A DNA stretch of 64,000 nucleotides from Azospirillaceae bacterium (GTDB taxonomy: Bacteria > Pseudomonadota > Alphaproteobacteria > Azospirillales > Azospirillaceae). The notes beneath the pieces are model-generated. The model was not told the DNA's origin. It saw only the letters and a list, made by a program, of their open reading frames with translations, and did no database searches. The translations under genes and the position numbers were made by a program. Below, piece after piece: positions 49,328 through 57,534 of this stretch. Position 1 is the first letter of the stretch. Each line of letters begins with the position of its first letter. The stretch spans positions 1-64,000 of the forward strand of contig JARLIO010000073.1 in NCBI GenBank assembly GCA_031291675.1, in the 5' to 3' direction.

Positions 49328-49570
49328 TCCTGGCCGGCCGCCCGAGGACGCCCATCCAGGGACCCAAACCAGCGAGGCCAAACAAAGCCTCGGGAGACTT
49401 GTCATCGCCTTGGTCTCGCAGCTGCCCCCGAAGAGGTCTTCCCGGCCCAAGGCTTCCAGAAAGCGGGCGCATCATCAATATGAGCCGACGGGGGTCACAG
49501 ACCCACCAACCGAAGGGCGCACTCAATGCAAACCTGGATAGCAACCCTATCGATATCGGGCATCTGAAAA

Positions 49571-49647
49571 TGGCGCGCCCTACTGGACTCGAACCAGTGA
49601 CCGCCCGCTTAGAAGGCGGGTGCTCTATCCATCTGAGCTAAGGGCGC
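49571..49647 (-). tRNA. tRNA-Arg (anticodon TCT)
   Basis: The minus strand reads GCGCCCT, TAGCTCAGATGGATAGAGCA, the anticodon arm CCGCC-TTCTAAG-CGGG with TCT, the T arm GGTTCGAGTCC, then AGGGCGC. Discriminator G and an encoded CCA (49571-49573) follow. All stems pair. The 3' end faces the Panacea module 243 bp away. Confidence 0.96.
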
Positions 49648-49660
49648 CTATGCCGGCGTC

Positions 49661-49954
49661 TTATCGCACGCGATCGGGCCGGAAATTGTCGGCGTAGTTC
49701 CGCGGCCGGATCCGGCGTTCCGGCGCCTCCTGCACGCTATAAACCCAGCCCTCGCGCTCGGCGAAGGCCACGGCCTCTTCCTGGGTCTCGAACAGCATCT
49801 TGACCTGGTTGAGTGTGTCACCGGAGCTGATCCAGCCCATCAGCGGCTCGGGCTGACGCGGCGTTTCCAGCTCATATTCCAGCAGCCACTCGCGCGTCCT
49901 GGCCCGTCCGGATTGCATCGCGGTCTTGCTGGGCTTGTAGATCCGGACATTCAT
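49661..49954 (-). CDS. NDUFS4-like NADH dehydrogenase accessory subunit
   Basis: This 97-residue protein matches the ETC complex I subunit family (mitochondrial NDUFS4/18 kDa homologue) found in alphaproteobacteria, a supernumerary subunit that stabilises the N-module of complex I. Visible are V-R-I-Y-K-P-S-K-T-A-M-Q-S-G (start), W-L-L-E-Y-E, L-M-G-W-I-S-S-G-D-T-L-N-Q-V, F-E-T-Q-E-E-A-V-A-F-A-E-R-E-G-W and the end P-R-N-Y-A-D-N-F. The ATG at 49954 begins at the family start; a long in-frame extension upstream runs through tRNA-Pro and is not coding. It lies between two tRNA genes on the same strand. Other complex I genes are not here. Confidence 0.92.
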   Translation of the reverse strand: MNVRIYKPSKTAMQSGRARTREWLLEYELETPRQPEPLMGWISSGDTLNQVKMLFETQEEAVAFAEREGWVYSVQEAPERRIRPRNYADNFRPDRVR

Positions 49955-50058
49955 GATCACCAGGCTCCCACCACCACACGGACAAGACATAAGGGCCGAA
50001 ACAACAAAAACAGGACAGATCGCCGGCCCCGGCGATCGCATCGCTGACAACATTTCCA

Positions 50059-50136
50059 TGGTCGGGGCGCCCGGATTCGAACCGGGGGCCTCCAGTACCC
50101 AAAACTGGCGCGCTGACCAGGCTGCGCTACGCCCCG
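50059..50136 (-). tRNA. tRNA-Pro (anticodon TGG)
   Basis: The minus strand reads CGGGGCG, a D arm TAGCGCAGCCTGGTCAGCG, the anticodon stem CCAGT/ACTGG around TTTGGGT (anticodon TGG), the T arm GGTTCGAATCC and CGCCCCG. Discriminator A and an encoded CCA (50059-50061) complete it. Confidence 0.96.
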
Positions 50137-50204
50137 ACGTCGGGTTGACATACACGAACCGCGAGCCCAGGGCAAGGGACCGTAACGACCGGCACACCCT
50201 CGAT

Positions 50205-50756
50205 TCAACGCGCCGTCGTCGCAGCCAGTGACGGGGTAACGACATGGTCGCCGGCCCGGATCCCCAGTCGCGCCGCTGTGCCGCCATTGAGTTCCAGCAC
50301 CGCGATGACGGGACCCGCCGACGGGATCGTGTCCTGTGACAGCGGCGTGGCCCGTTCGGCAATATTCACGATCTGTCCCTGCCGGTCGATGAACAGCATG
50401 TCGAGCGGAATCAACGTGTTTTCCATCCACATCGTCATGGTGCGCGGAAACTGCTCAACAAACAGCATTCCGGCATCGGTCGCCAGCGTGCGGCGAAACA
50501 TCAGGCCCCGCGCCTGCTGCGCCATCGTTGTCGCCACTTCGACGGTGAACCGGTAACGCCCGCCCGCCCGGGTTCCGATCGACAACAGCTCGCGCGGTAA
50601 TGTGACCTCCGGGGCCGTATCCGCGGTGGTATCCTGGGCGAAGGCATCGGGCGCACCCACGGCCCCTTCCACCACGAGGCCAATCAAGACCGCCACCGAA
50701 ACCCCGGCCAGGCACCGCGTCAAACCCGGCGTGATCCATCGTGATGCAAGGCGCAT
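50205..50756 (-). CDS. DUF192 family exported protein
   Basis: This 183-residue protein has an N-terminal signal sequence (helix about 10-35, then A-F-A-Q-D as a likely cleavage area) and a C-terminal DUF192 domain with G-L-M-F-R-R-T-L, M-L-F-V-E-Q-F-P, M-W-M-E-N-T-L-I-P-L-D-M-L-F-I-D and V-L-E-L-N-G-G. DUF192 proteins are widespread and conserved, often periplasmic, with no proven biochemical role. The start at 50756 gives a normal signal peptide; nine further codons are open upstream. It is transcribed toward tRNA-Pro and has no obvious partner. Confidence 0.88.
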   Translation of the reverse strand: MRLASRWITPGLTRCLAGVSVAVLIGLVVEGAVGAPDAFAQDTTADTAPEVTLPRELLSIGTRAGGRYRFTVEVATTMAQQARGLMFRRTLATDAGMLFVEQFPRTMTMWMENTLIPLDMLFIDRQGQIVNIAERATPLSQDTIPSAGPVIAVLELNGGTAARLGIRAGDHVVTPSLAATTAR

Positions 50757-50889
50757 GAACAACCCCGTCCGCTCCGCTGTCAAACGGTCCCGGATCCCAC
50801 GATCGGAATGCCGACACCGAACCCGGACGCACAGTGCCTAAAGCCGCCGCGCATCGCAATCGATCCGTGGCCGGGCAACAAGGGCGGGG

Positions 50890-51405
50890 TCAGCGATTGG
50901 CGTTGTTTGCGGCCGCCAGGCCGGCCGCGATCAGCACGTTCGGCGGTTGGACAGCCTTGACAATCGCCAGATCGGGTTTGTGATCATGGATCCGGCGCGC
51001 GGCCTGCTCCGCCACCGCTTTGCCGATCTCGATCAGCCGACGGCGCGCCGCCGCCGAGGCATCCTTGACGCAAAGACAGTCGGTGACAACGATATGGACG
51101 ATCCGACGCACTGTAGGACCGTGCAATTCCACCTCGACAAAACCGATGCGCTTGCCTGGTTCCTGATTGAGGACAACCTTGCGCAGATTCAAATTGTTGC
51201 CATGGACCGCCTGCTCGATCCCCATCGCAAACCCCAGCAGGTATAGCGCGGTACACAACTCCGCATGATCGAGACGATCGATGCCATTGAAAGCCAGGGT
51301 CTCCTGGATTTCTGTCTGCTCACTCAGGATGCGGACCTCGACATCAATCTTGCAGGCATGGCCCTCGGTGAAGGTCAGGACGTAGGTTTCAACAACCTCG
51401 GTCAT
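50890..51405 (-). CDS. hypothetical protein, conserved-looking, function unknown
   Basis: I do not recognise this 171-residue protein. It opens with M-T-E-V-V-E-T-Y-V-L-T-F-T-E-G-H, alternates strands and helices, and has an alanine-rich end (V-L-I-A-A-G-L-A-A-A-N-N-A-N-R). A segment Q-A-V-H-G-N-N-L-N-L and C-L-C-V-K-D-A-S-A-A-A-R-R-R may be functional sites. There is no signal peptide or membrane helix. The codon use and clean ATG start suggest a real gene. An inverted repeat (51452-51475) lies in its AT-rich upstream region, which also separates it from the divergent thiamine transporter operon. Confidence 0.75.
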   Translation of the reverse strand: MTEVVETYVLTFTEGHACKIDVEVRILSEQTEIQETLAFNGIDRLDHAELCTALYLLGFAMGIEQAVHGNNLNLRKVVLNQEPGKRIGFVEVELHGPTVRRIVHIVVTDCLCVKDASAAARRRLIEIGKAVAEQAARRIHDHKPDLAIVKAVQPPNVLIAAGLAAANNANR

Positions 51406-51451
51406 GGTGGCGCTCCCGGCTATCCCGATAGAAACTCATAACATCATCAAA

Positions 51452-51475
51452 GCATTAATAATTCCTGTTTAATGC
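51452..51475. promoter_or_regulatory. inverted repeat upstream of the hypothetical gene at 50890
   Basis: GCATTAA (51452-51458) and TTAATGC (51469-51475) form a perfect 7-bp inverted repeat with a 10-bp spacer in an AT-rich stretch about 50 bp ahead of the ATG at 51405. It could be an operator for that gene. The factor is unknown. Confidence 0.4.
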
Positions 51476-51658
51476 AACAATCTCCGGTCACATCCGGATA
51501 TTTTGTCGCCATGGTACGAAGGAATGACTTCGGCCCAACGGGCTCGGCCGGCGCAGCCGGATGAATTGCATTTTCAAGATGCACCCCGAGACAGTCCGCC
51601 ACGCGCACGGTGTCGCCGTGTCACATCGAAATGCCGCGGCACCCGCAGGATTTTAACC

Positions 51659-51687
51659 TTGCCAGGGCGACTCCGGGTTGCCATACA
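51659..51687 (+). promoter_or_regulatory. candidate promoter of the thiamine-precursor operon
   Basis: TTGCCA (51659-51664) and CATACA (51682-51687) are separated by 17 bp. Transcription would start at about 51694, directly at the beginning of the TPP aptamer. The match to consensus is moderate; the spacing and position are what support it. Confidence 0.45.
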
Positions 51688-51695
51688 TGACGGAT

Positions 51696-51786
51696 TCACT
51701 GGGGGGAGCCGACCGTCGGCTGAGAGGTCCCACAGCGGGACGACCCCTGGAACCTGATCCGGATCACGCCGGCGTAGGGACAGTGA
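51696..51786 (+). ncRNA. TPP riboswitch (THI element)
   Basis: The conserved core is present in order: a GGGG-rich P1/P2 strand (51701-51706), GGCTGAGA (51718-51725), CCCTGGAACCTGATCC (51745-51760) and GCCGGCGTAGGGA (51768-51780). P1 closes as TCACT (51696-51700) with AGTGA (51782-51786). The 3' strand ends five bases before the ATG at 51791 and the AGGGA core overlaps the probable ribosome site, so thiamine pyrophosphate binding should block translation of thiZ. Confidence 0.93.
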
Positions 51787-51790
51787 CCTG

Positions 51791-52582
51791 ATGATGCGTC
51801 CGCTTTTTTCCCGCCGGGAAAACCTTTCTCCCATTGCCTCTGTCAGCGATTTGGTGCCGGTCGCGGTCACCGTCCGGGACGCACGCCTGACCTATGGTGG
51901 CATTCCGGTGTTTCAGGATCTTGATCTCCGGCTGGCGGCGGGACGCTGGACCTGCCTGCTTGGCCCCAGCGGGGTCGGCAAGACCACCCTGCTGCGCCTG
52001 ATCGCCGGCCTCAGTCCAGCCGAACCGCCGACCCTGATCCGCGCCGACGATGGTCTGCCCCTGGACGGGCGGATGGCCTATATGGCGCAACAGGATCTGC
52101 TGCTGCCCTGGCTGAGCGTTCTCGACAATGCCGTCCTGGGCGATCAGCTGCGGCATGGCACCGTCAACGCGGCACGGCGCGAGCGGGCGCGAACGCTGCT
52201 TACCGCGGTTGGCCTGGGCGATCGCCTCGGCGACCGGCCCGATGCGCTGTCCGGTGGCATGCGCCAGCGGGTGGCGCTGGTCCGAACCCTGATCGAGGAC
52301 CGGCCGCTGGTTCTGATGGACGAGCCGTTTTCGGCTCTTGATGCCGTAACGCGCCTGCGCTTGCAGGGACTGGCCCGTCACTTGTTGAATGGGCGGACCG
52401 TCTTGCTGGTGACCCATGATCCGCTTGAGGCGTTGCGCCTGGGCGACGCGGTCCATGTCCTGGCCGGGGAGCCGGCGCGCCTGTCACCGCCGATCGTGCC
52501 GCCCGGAGCCCCACCACGGGACCCCTCCAACCCGGTACTGCTGGCACTTCAGGCCGATCTGCTGCAGCGGCTGGCGGAATGA
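51791..52582 (+). CDS. thiZ: ABC transporter ATP-binding protein, thiamine precursor (HMP) uptake
   Basis: This 263-residue ABC ATPase has Walker A G-P-S-G-V-G-K-T-T-L near residue 60, Q-loop M-A-Q-Q-D-L-L-L-P-W, signature L-S-G-G-M-R-Q-R and Walker B L-V-L-M-D-E-P-F, followed by the H-loop V-T-H-D. It energises the permease encoded next. A TPP riboswitch directly upstream and a THI5/NMT1-type binding protein two genes later identify the set as the ThiXYZ transporter for hydroxymethylpyrimidine-type precursors. ThiZ overlaps thiX by four bases (ATGA). Confidence 0.93.
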   Translation: MMRPLFSRRENLSPIASVSDLVPVAVTVRDARLTYGGIPVFQDLDLRLAAGRWTCLLGPSGVGKTTLLRLIAGLSPAEPPTLIRADDGLPLDGRMAYMAQQDLLLPWLSVLDNAVLGDQLRHGTVNAARRERARTLLTAVGLGDRLGDRPDALSGGMRQRVALVRTLIEDRPLVLMDEPFSALDAVTRLRLQGLARHLLNGRTVLLVTHDPLEALRLGDAVHVLAGEPARLSPPIVPPGAPPRDPSNPVLLALQADLLQRLAE

Positions 52583-53340
52583 ACGTGCTGCGCCCGGCGC
52601 TGGTCGCGGGCATCCTGTTGCTGGCCTGGGCCGTCCTGGTCCGCGTGACCGGGATCCCACCGTATATCCTGCCCAGCCCCGAGGCGGTCCTGGTGACACT
52701 GGTGCAACAGGCCCCGCTGCTGGCCTTCCACGGCGTCCGCACCCTGTTGGAAATGGTTCTGGGTTTCGCGCTGGGCGCCGTCCTGGGCATGGGTGCCGCG
52801 TTGATCCTGGCCGGTTTCCGCACGGCGCGGCGCTGGCTGCTGCCCTTGCTGGTGATCAGCCAGGCCGTTCCGGTTTTCGCCCTGGCCCCGGTTCTGGTGC
52901 TGTGGTTCGGCTATGGCATGGCCTCGAAGGTTGTCATGGCCGGTATCGTGATCTTCTTCCCGGTCACCGCCAGTTTCTATGACGGCCTGCGTCGCACGAC
53001 GCCGGGCTGGCTCGACCTGGCCCGGGTGATGGGCGGCTCGCCCTGGTCGCAACTGCGCCGTATCCGGCTGCCGGCCGCATTGCCCTCGTTGGCATCGGGG
53101 CTGCGGGTTGCGGCGGCGGTGGCACCGATCGGCGCGGTATTGGGCGAATGGGTCGGGGCTTCGGCCGGGCTGGGCTATTTGATGCTTCACGCCAATGCCC
53201 GGGTCCAGACGGCGCTGATGTTCGCTGCTTTGACGGTGCTGTCGCTGCTGTCGGTGACTTTGTATTTCGTGGTCGATGCGGTCGCCCGCCGTCTGTTGCC
53301 CTGGCAACCCGACCAGTTTCCCCCTGACGAAAGGACCTGA
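52579..53340 (+). CDS. thiX: ABC transporter permease, thiamine precursor (HMP) uptake
   Basis: This 253-residue inner-membrane permease has about six hydrophobic segments and the EAA loop (D-L-A-R-V-M-G-G-S-P-W-S-Q-L-R-R-I-R-L-P-A-A-L-P near residues 150-175) that docks to the ATPase. It belongs to the SsuC/TauC-like BPD_transp_1 class that serves NMT1/THI5-type binding proteins. It starts within the thiZ stop and ends 2 bp before thiY. Confidence 0.92.
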   Translation: MNVLRPALVAGILLLAWAVLVRVTGIPPYILPSPEAVLVTLVQQAPLLAFHGVRTLLEMVLGFALGAVLGMGAALILAGFRTARRWLLPLLVISQAVPVFALAPVLVLWFGYGMASKVVMAGIVIFFPVTASFYDGLRRTTPGWLDLARVMGGSPWSQLRRIRLPAALPSLASGLRVAAAVAPIGAVLGEWVGASAGLGYLMLHANARVQTALMFAALTVLSLLSVTLYFVVDAVARRLLPWQPDQFPPDERT

Positions 53341-53342
53341 AC

Positions 53343-54290
53343 ATGATGTCGAGACGCCTACCGGCCATCGCCGCCTGCGCGGTCAGCCTGCTTATCTGCT
53401 CGCCGTCATTTGCCGCCGACAAGATGACGATCTGGCTCGACTGGTTTCTCAATCCCGACCACACGCCGCTGGTCGTGGCCCAGGAGCAGGGCTTCTTCCG
53501 CGACGCCGAACTCGACGTCACCCTGACGGCACCTGCCGACCCCAACGACCCACCCAAACTGCTGGCGGCGGGCGAAGCGGATCTGGCCCTATCCTATCAG
53601 CCGCAACTTTATCTCCAGGTTGCCGCCGGTCTGCCGCTGGTGCGGATCGCCACGCTGGTCTCGACCCCGCTCAACACCGTGATGGCGCTCAAGGACGGGC
53701 CGATCAAGACCCTGGCCGATCTCAAGGGGCGCAAGGTCGGTTATTCGGTCGGCGGCTTCGAGGACGCGGTGCTGTCGACAATGCTGGGCACCGCCGGACT
53801 GACCCTCAAGGATGTCGAACTGATCAATGTCAACTTCTCCCTGGTGCCGCCCTTGCTGAGCGGCCAGGTCGATGCCGTGATCGGTGGATTCCGCAATGTC
53901 GAAGCCCAGCAGATGACGCTGGAAGGCAAGCCGGCACAGCTGTTCTTTCCCGAGGAAAACGGCGTGCCGCCCTATGACGAGTTGATCGTCCTGGCCCGCA
54001 GCAACGAGCTCGCCGACCCGCGCCTGCCGCGTTTCCTGGCGGCGCTGGAGGCAGCAACGCTGTGGACCCTCAATCATCCCGACGAAGCCCGCGCCCTGCT
54101 GATCAAGGGTCGGCCCGAGCTGGATGACGAATTGAACCGCCGCGCCTATGCAGCGACGCTGCCCCGCTTCGCCCATGACCCCGCGGCCCTGGACCGGGGA
54201 CGTTACGAACGATTTGCCGCCTATCTCAAGGCCCACGACCTGATCGCGACAGTACCACCGCTCGACAGCTACGCCCGCGCCCTTCGCTGA
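53343..54290 (+). CDS. thiY: periplasmic HMP-binding protein (NMT1/THI5-like)
   Basis: This 315-residue protein has a signal peptide ending near S-F-A-A-D (residue 25). The mature NMT1/THI5 family pattern follows: I-W-L-D-W-F-L-N-P-D-H-T-P-L-V-V-A-Q-E, L-A-A-G-E-A-D-L-A-L-S-Y-Q-P, L-K-G-R-K-V-G-Y-S and G-Q-V-D-A-V-I-G-G. The W-F-x-N-P-D-H motif is typical of ThiY pyrimidine-binding proteins. It is the last gene of the riboswitch-controlled operon and is followed by a strong terminator. Confidence 0.93.
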   Translation: MMSRRLPAIAACAVSLLICSPSFAADKMTIWLDWFLNPDHTPLVVAQEQGFFRDAELDVTLTAPADPNDPPKLLAAGEADLALSYQPQLYLQVAAGLPLVRIATLVSTPLNTVMALKDGPIKTLADLKGRKVGYSVGGFEDAVLSTMLGTAGLTLKDVELINVNFSLVPPLLSGQVDAVIGGFRNVEAQQMTLEGKPAQLFFPEENGVPPYDELIVLARSNELADPRLPRFLAALEAATLWTLNHPDEARALLIKGRPELDDELNRRAYAATLPRFAHDPAALDRGRYERFAAYLKAHDLIATVPPLDSYARALR

Positions 54291-54323
54291 GCGGGCCCTC
54301 AGCAGTCTGGCCGGGAAAAGCGC

Positions 54324-54368
54324 CCGCGCCAGCCCGCCATGAGCAAAGATCACGGCGGGCTGGCGCGG
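54324..54368. terminator. 15-bp perfect hairpin between thiY and the TRAP permease gene
   Basis: CCGCGCCAGCCCGCC (54324-54338) pairs perfectly with GGCGGGCTGGCGCGG (54354-54368) across a 15-nt loop. It lies in the 95 bp between two convergent operons and would serve both strands. The stem is almost entirely G:C; no T-run is seen. Confidence 0.75.
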
Positions 54369-54385
54369 CAACACGAACCGTCCGA

Positions 54386-55666
54386 TTACTGGAACAGGTC
54401 GTGGACAAACATCGAAGTCTCGGGCACCAGGGTCACCAGAATCAGGGTCAGCCACAAGGCCAGCATGAACGGCCAGATCGACTTGACAACCTTGGCAACC
54501 GATACTTCGCCGATCGCGCAACCGAGATAGAAAGCGGCACCAACCGGCGGCGTGTTAAGGCCAATCGTGGAGTTCAGCAGCACGATGATGCCGAACTGGA
54601 CCGGGCTCATGCCGTAATGGACCACGATCGGCAGGAAAATCGGCGTGCACACCAGGATATGCGCTGCCATGTCGAGGAAGATCCCGAAAATGAACAGGGC
54701 GATATCGACCAGGATGAAAATCACCCAGGGCGTGGAGCTGATATCGCCCAGAGCATCCCCGACCGTCTCCGCGACGCCGTAGAGGCTCAACAGATAACCG
54801 AACATCGTCGAGATGCCGATCAGCAACAGCACGACACCGGTGGTTTTGCAGGCCTTCGCCGCGGCCTTCAGGAAATTCTCCCAGGTCAGGCTGCGATAGA
54901 CCAGGGTCGTCAGCAACAGCGCGTAGAGGACCGCGACGGCACCGGCTTCCGAGGCGGTGAAGGTGCCCGACAGGATGCCGCCGACGATGATCACCATGAT
55001 GAACAGGCCGGGCACCGAGGTCGCGAGGCTGCGCCCCACTTCGGACCATCCCGGGAACTTCCCCGCCGGATAGCCGCGGGCGATCGCGACCAGATAAGCG
55101 GTCAGGACGTTGGCAACGGTCAGCATCGCGGCCGGCACGGCACCGGCCATGATCAGCGAGTTCATCGAGACCACGCCGCCGGCGGCCAACGAATAGATGA
55201 TCATGTTATGACTGGTCGGCATCAACGCCCCGACAAGCGAGGAATAGGTCGTGACATTGACCGCGTAATCGGCGTCGATCCCCTCGCGCTTCATCAGCGG
55301 GATCAGGGCCGACCCCATCGCCGAAACGTCCGCCACCGGTGAACCGGACACACCACCGAACATGGTGCAGGCCACCACGTTGGTCATGCCGAGCCCGCCG
55401 CGGACGTGGCCAACCATTGCTTTGGAGCACCGAATCAGGCGGTCGGCAATCCCGCCATACATCATCAGCTCGCCGGTGAAGATGAAGAACGGGATCGTCA
55501 GAAATGAGAAAACATTCATGCCCGCGGCCATGCGCTGGAACACGACGGCAACCGGAAGACCTTCGAAGAGGACGGTAGCAAGAGACGACAGGCCGATGGC
55601 GAACACCACAGGCATACCGAGCAACAACCCAAGGACGAAGGTCACGCAGAGAATGGTTAGTGCCAC
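54386..55666 (-). CDS. TRAP transporter large permease (DctM-like)
   Basis: This 426-residue membrane protein has about 12 hydrophobic segments and the DctM pattern: G-M-P-V-V-F-A-I-G-L-S-S, F-F-I-F-T-G-E-L-M-M-Y-G-G-I-A-D-R-L-I, G-G-V-S-G-S-P-V-A-D and S-T-I-G-L-N-T-P-P-V-G. It drives sodium- or proton-coupled uptake of the substrate captured by the DctP protein. The GTG start at 55666 overlaps the dctQ stop by 10 bp and follows TGGAGGTCACACC. A frame open to 55843 is a shadow of dctQ. The neighbouring kduI/kduD genes suggest uronates as cargo. Confidence 0.93.
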   Translation of the reverse strand: MALTILCVTFVLGLLLGMPVVFAIGLSSLATVLFEGLPVAVVFQRMAAGMNVFSFLTIPFFIFTGELMMYGGIADRLIRCSKAMVGHVRGGLGMTNVVACTMFGGVSGSPVADVSAMGSALIPLMKREGIDADYAVNVTTYSSLVGALMPTSHNMIIYSLAAGGVVSMNSLIMAGAVPAAMLTVANVLTAYLVAIARGYPAGKFPGWSEVGRSLATSVPGLFIMVIIVGGILSGTFTASEAGAVAVLYALLLTTLVYRSLTWENFLKAAAKACKTTGVVLLLIGISTMFGYLLSLYGVAETVGDALGDISSTPWVIFILVDIALFIFGIFLDMAAHILVCTPIFLPIVVHYGMSPVQFGIIVLLNSTIGLNTPPVGAAFYLGCAIGEVSVAKVVKSIWPFMLALWLTLILVTLVPETSMFVHDLFQ

Positions 55667-56217
55667 GACGGTGTGACCTCCACTTTCAGAAAACGCGCAA
55701 CGATCTGTTCGATCGCAAACAGGGAAATCAGGATGCCGCCAATGGCCAGGGGCAGATAGCTCCACCCCTGTGAGATCGGCAGCCCGGGATTGAGGTACGG
55801 CATCATCGCGATGCCGAGAACCGCACCGCCCCAGGACATGCACAAACCAAAGACGATCATGCAGAGAAAGACGAAGATCTCAATCCAACGCCGGATCGAG
55901 GGAAACAGGTATGACACCAGCGATTCCATCCCGATGTGCCGACCGTCACGAACACCAACCGCAGCCGCAAAACACGCGACGTAGAGAACGACCACCAGCG
56001 CCAGGATCTCCGTCCAGGTCGGCGAATTGTTCAGCACGTAACGTCCGAAGATCTGGGTCAGCACGGCTCCCAGGATGACAATGAGCCCAAAGACCGCCAG
56101 TTTGAGGCAGAGCCGGGAAAGCCAGGCGTGGAAGCCGAAATAGTAAGAAAGAAACCCCGTGGTAATGGACGTGGTCGGGGTGTGTAAAGGCGCTGAAGCC
56201 AGCGGCTGCGCAGCCAT
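55657..56217 (-). CDS. TRAP transporter small permease (DctQ-like)
   Basis: This 186-residue protein has four predicted membrane helices and the DctQ hallmarks R-Y-V-L-N-N-S-P-T-W-T-E-I and G-V-R-D-G-R-H-I-G-M. It links the binding protein to the large permease. An unusually long soluble N-terminus (about 25 residues) precedes the first helix. It is 323 bp downstream of dctP, a gap with stem-loops, and overlaps dctM by 10 bp. Confidence 0.9.
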   Translation of the reverse strand: MAAQPLASAPLHTPTTSITTGFLSYYFGFHAWLSRLCLKLAVFGLIVILGAVLTQIFGRYVLNNSPTWTEILALVVVLYVACFAAAVGVRDGRHIGMESLVSYLFPSIRRWIEIFVFLCMIVFGLCMSWGGAVLGIAMMPYLNPGLPISQGWSYLPLAIGGILISLFAIEQIVARFLKVEVTPSWH

Positions 56218-56378
56218 CCGTGTGTCTCCTCATAGGCCGTCAGGGTTCGGTGACCGTCGCGTTGCGCTGTGACACGCCACGGCGCCGATCGCACGCGTTG
56301 AACAGGACAGTCGGAAACCCGCCATTCGACGGCCACCGCGCACGCCTTCCGCCAAGAGGGCAATCCGGCGAGAGGGCC

Positions 56379-56485
56379 ACCGGGAACCGATCCCGGTCCG
56401 CCCTCTTCTGGTGCCACCGGGCCGGAACAGAGTCCGGCCGGGGCCATCCGGTCGCTCGCCCGCGGGTCACCGATGGCGACCCGCG
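56379..56485 (-). terminator. two intercistronic stem-loops between dctP and dctQ
   Basis: CGCGGGTC/GACCCGCG (56461-56468 with 56478-56485) and ACCGGGA/TCCCGGT (56379-56385 with 56391-56397) lie in the 323-bp gap 56218-56540 between the binding-protein gene and the permease genes. Such structures could attenuate transcription or protect the upstream message, giving more DctP than permease. No T-runs follow. Nothing else is seen in the gap. Confidence 0.5.
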
Positions 56486-56540
56486 ATCCCTTTGATGACG
56501 GCGCGACGGGGCCGGGAATCCGGATCCCGCCCCTCCGCAC

Positions 56541-57515
56541 TCACTTCGTGTCTTGGATGCGAACCAACAGGGCTTTCAGCTTGGGATCGGTGATGAACTG
56601 GTCATAAACCGGCTTCATCGCGGCCTGGAACGGGGCCTTGTCGATGGTGATGACTTCACTACCGGCCTTCTCAACCGTAGCACGCGACGAAATTTCCATA
56701 TCGTCCCACAGCTTGCGCATATAGGGCACGGAATCCTTCGCCGCCTTCCGGACGAGCTTCTGTTCGTCGGGGGTGAAGGCGTCATACACCTTTTTCGACA
56801 TCAACAGCACTTCAGGCGCCATCGAATGCTCGGTCAAGGTAAAGTATTTGGCGACTTCATACTGGTGAGACGACTGGTAGGTCGGCCAGTTGTTCTCGGC
56901 GCCATCGATCAGGCCGGTTTTAAGGCCGGTGAAGACCTCGCCCATCGGCATCGGCGTCGCATTCGCACCGAGGGCGCGCATCACGGCAACCCAAATGTCG
57001 GACTGCTGAACGCGGATCTTCAGGCCTTTGAGATCGGTGATGCTGCGAATTGGTTTGATGGAATAGAATGACCGTGACCCTGAGTCGTAAAAGGCCAGGC
57101 CGACCATGCCTTGCGCGTCACAATCGGAGAGGAGCTCGTCACCGATCGGACCGTCAAGAACCGCACGCATATGGTCTTTGTCGCGGAACACGAAGGGCAT
57201 GACCGGAACCATCATCGCCGGGCAGATCGTGTTGAGCGTACCGGTATTGACCCGCAGGAAGTCAATCGCGCCGAGCTTGACCTGCTCGATCGTATCCTTC
57301 TCGCTTCCCAGCGTGGAGTTCGCGAAAACCTTGACCGAATATTTGCCGTCGGTCAGCTTGCTGAGCTCGTCGCTCATGAACTGCACCGCCTTGACCGTGG
57401 GATAGTCGGCCGGCTGAACGTCGGCCGACCGGAACACCCGCGCCTGCGCCTGAGACGCCCCGAGCGCGACCCCCCCGACCAGTGCCGCCATGGCTATTTT
57501 CTTGGCAAACTTCAT
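56541..57515 (-). CDS. TRAP transporter solute-binding protein (DctP-like), probable uronate binder
   Basis: This 324-residue periplasmic protein has a signal peptide (K-K-I-A-M-A-A-L-V-G-G-V-A-L-G-A, cleavage near A-Q-A-R) and the DctP features: L-T-D-G-K-Y-S-V-K-V-F, T-L-G-S-E-K-D-T-I-E-Q-V, L-K-G-L-K-I-R-V-Q-Q-S (the conserved Arg contacts substrate carboxylate) and L-K-T-G-L-I-D-G-A-E-N-N. The start at 57515 follows ATGGAGGAAATAACG. Known DctPs with this K-I-R-V-Q arrangement often bind uronic acids, which fits the kdu genes nearby, but the ligand is inferred. An inverted repeat lies 20-42 bp upstream of the start. Confidence 0.92.
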   Translation of the reverse strand: MKFAKKIAMAALVGGVALGASQAQARVFRSADVQPADYPTVKAVQFMSDELSKLTDGKYSVKVFANSTLGSEKDTIEQVKLGAIDFLRVNTGTLNTICPAMMVPVMPFVFRDKDHMRAVLDGPIGDELLSDCDAQGMVGLAFYDSGSRSFYSIKPIRSITDLKGLKIRVQQSDIWVAVMRALGANATPMPMGEVFTGLKTGLIDGAENNWPTYQSSHQYEVAKYFTLTEHSMAPEVLLMSKKVYDAFTPDEQKLVRKAAKDSVPYMRKLWDDMEISSRATVEKAGSEVITIDKAPFQAAMKPVYDQFITDPKLKALLVRIQDTK

Positions 57516-57534
57516 CGTTATTTCCTCCATTTGC

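Noticed and set aside
49661-50362. N-terminal extension of the NDUFS4-like protein
   Set aside because: The extra frame runs through tRNA-Pro; the family starts at 49954.
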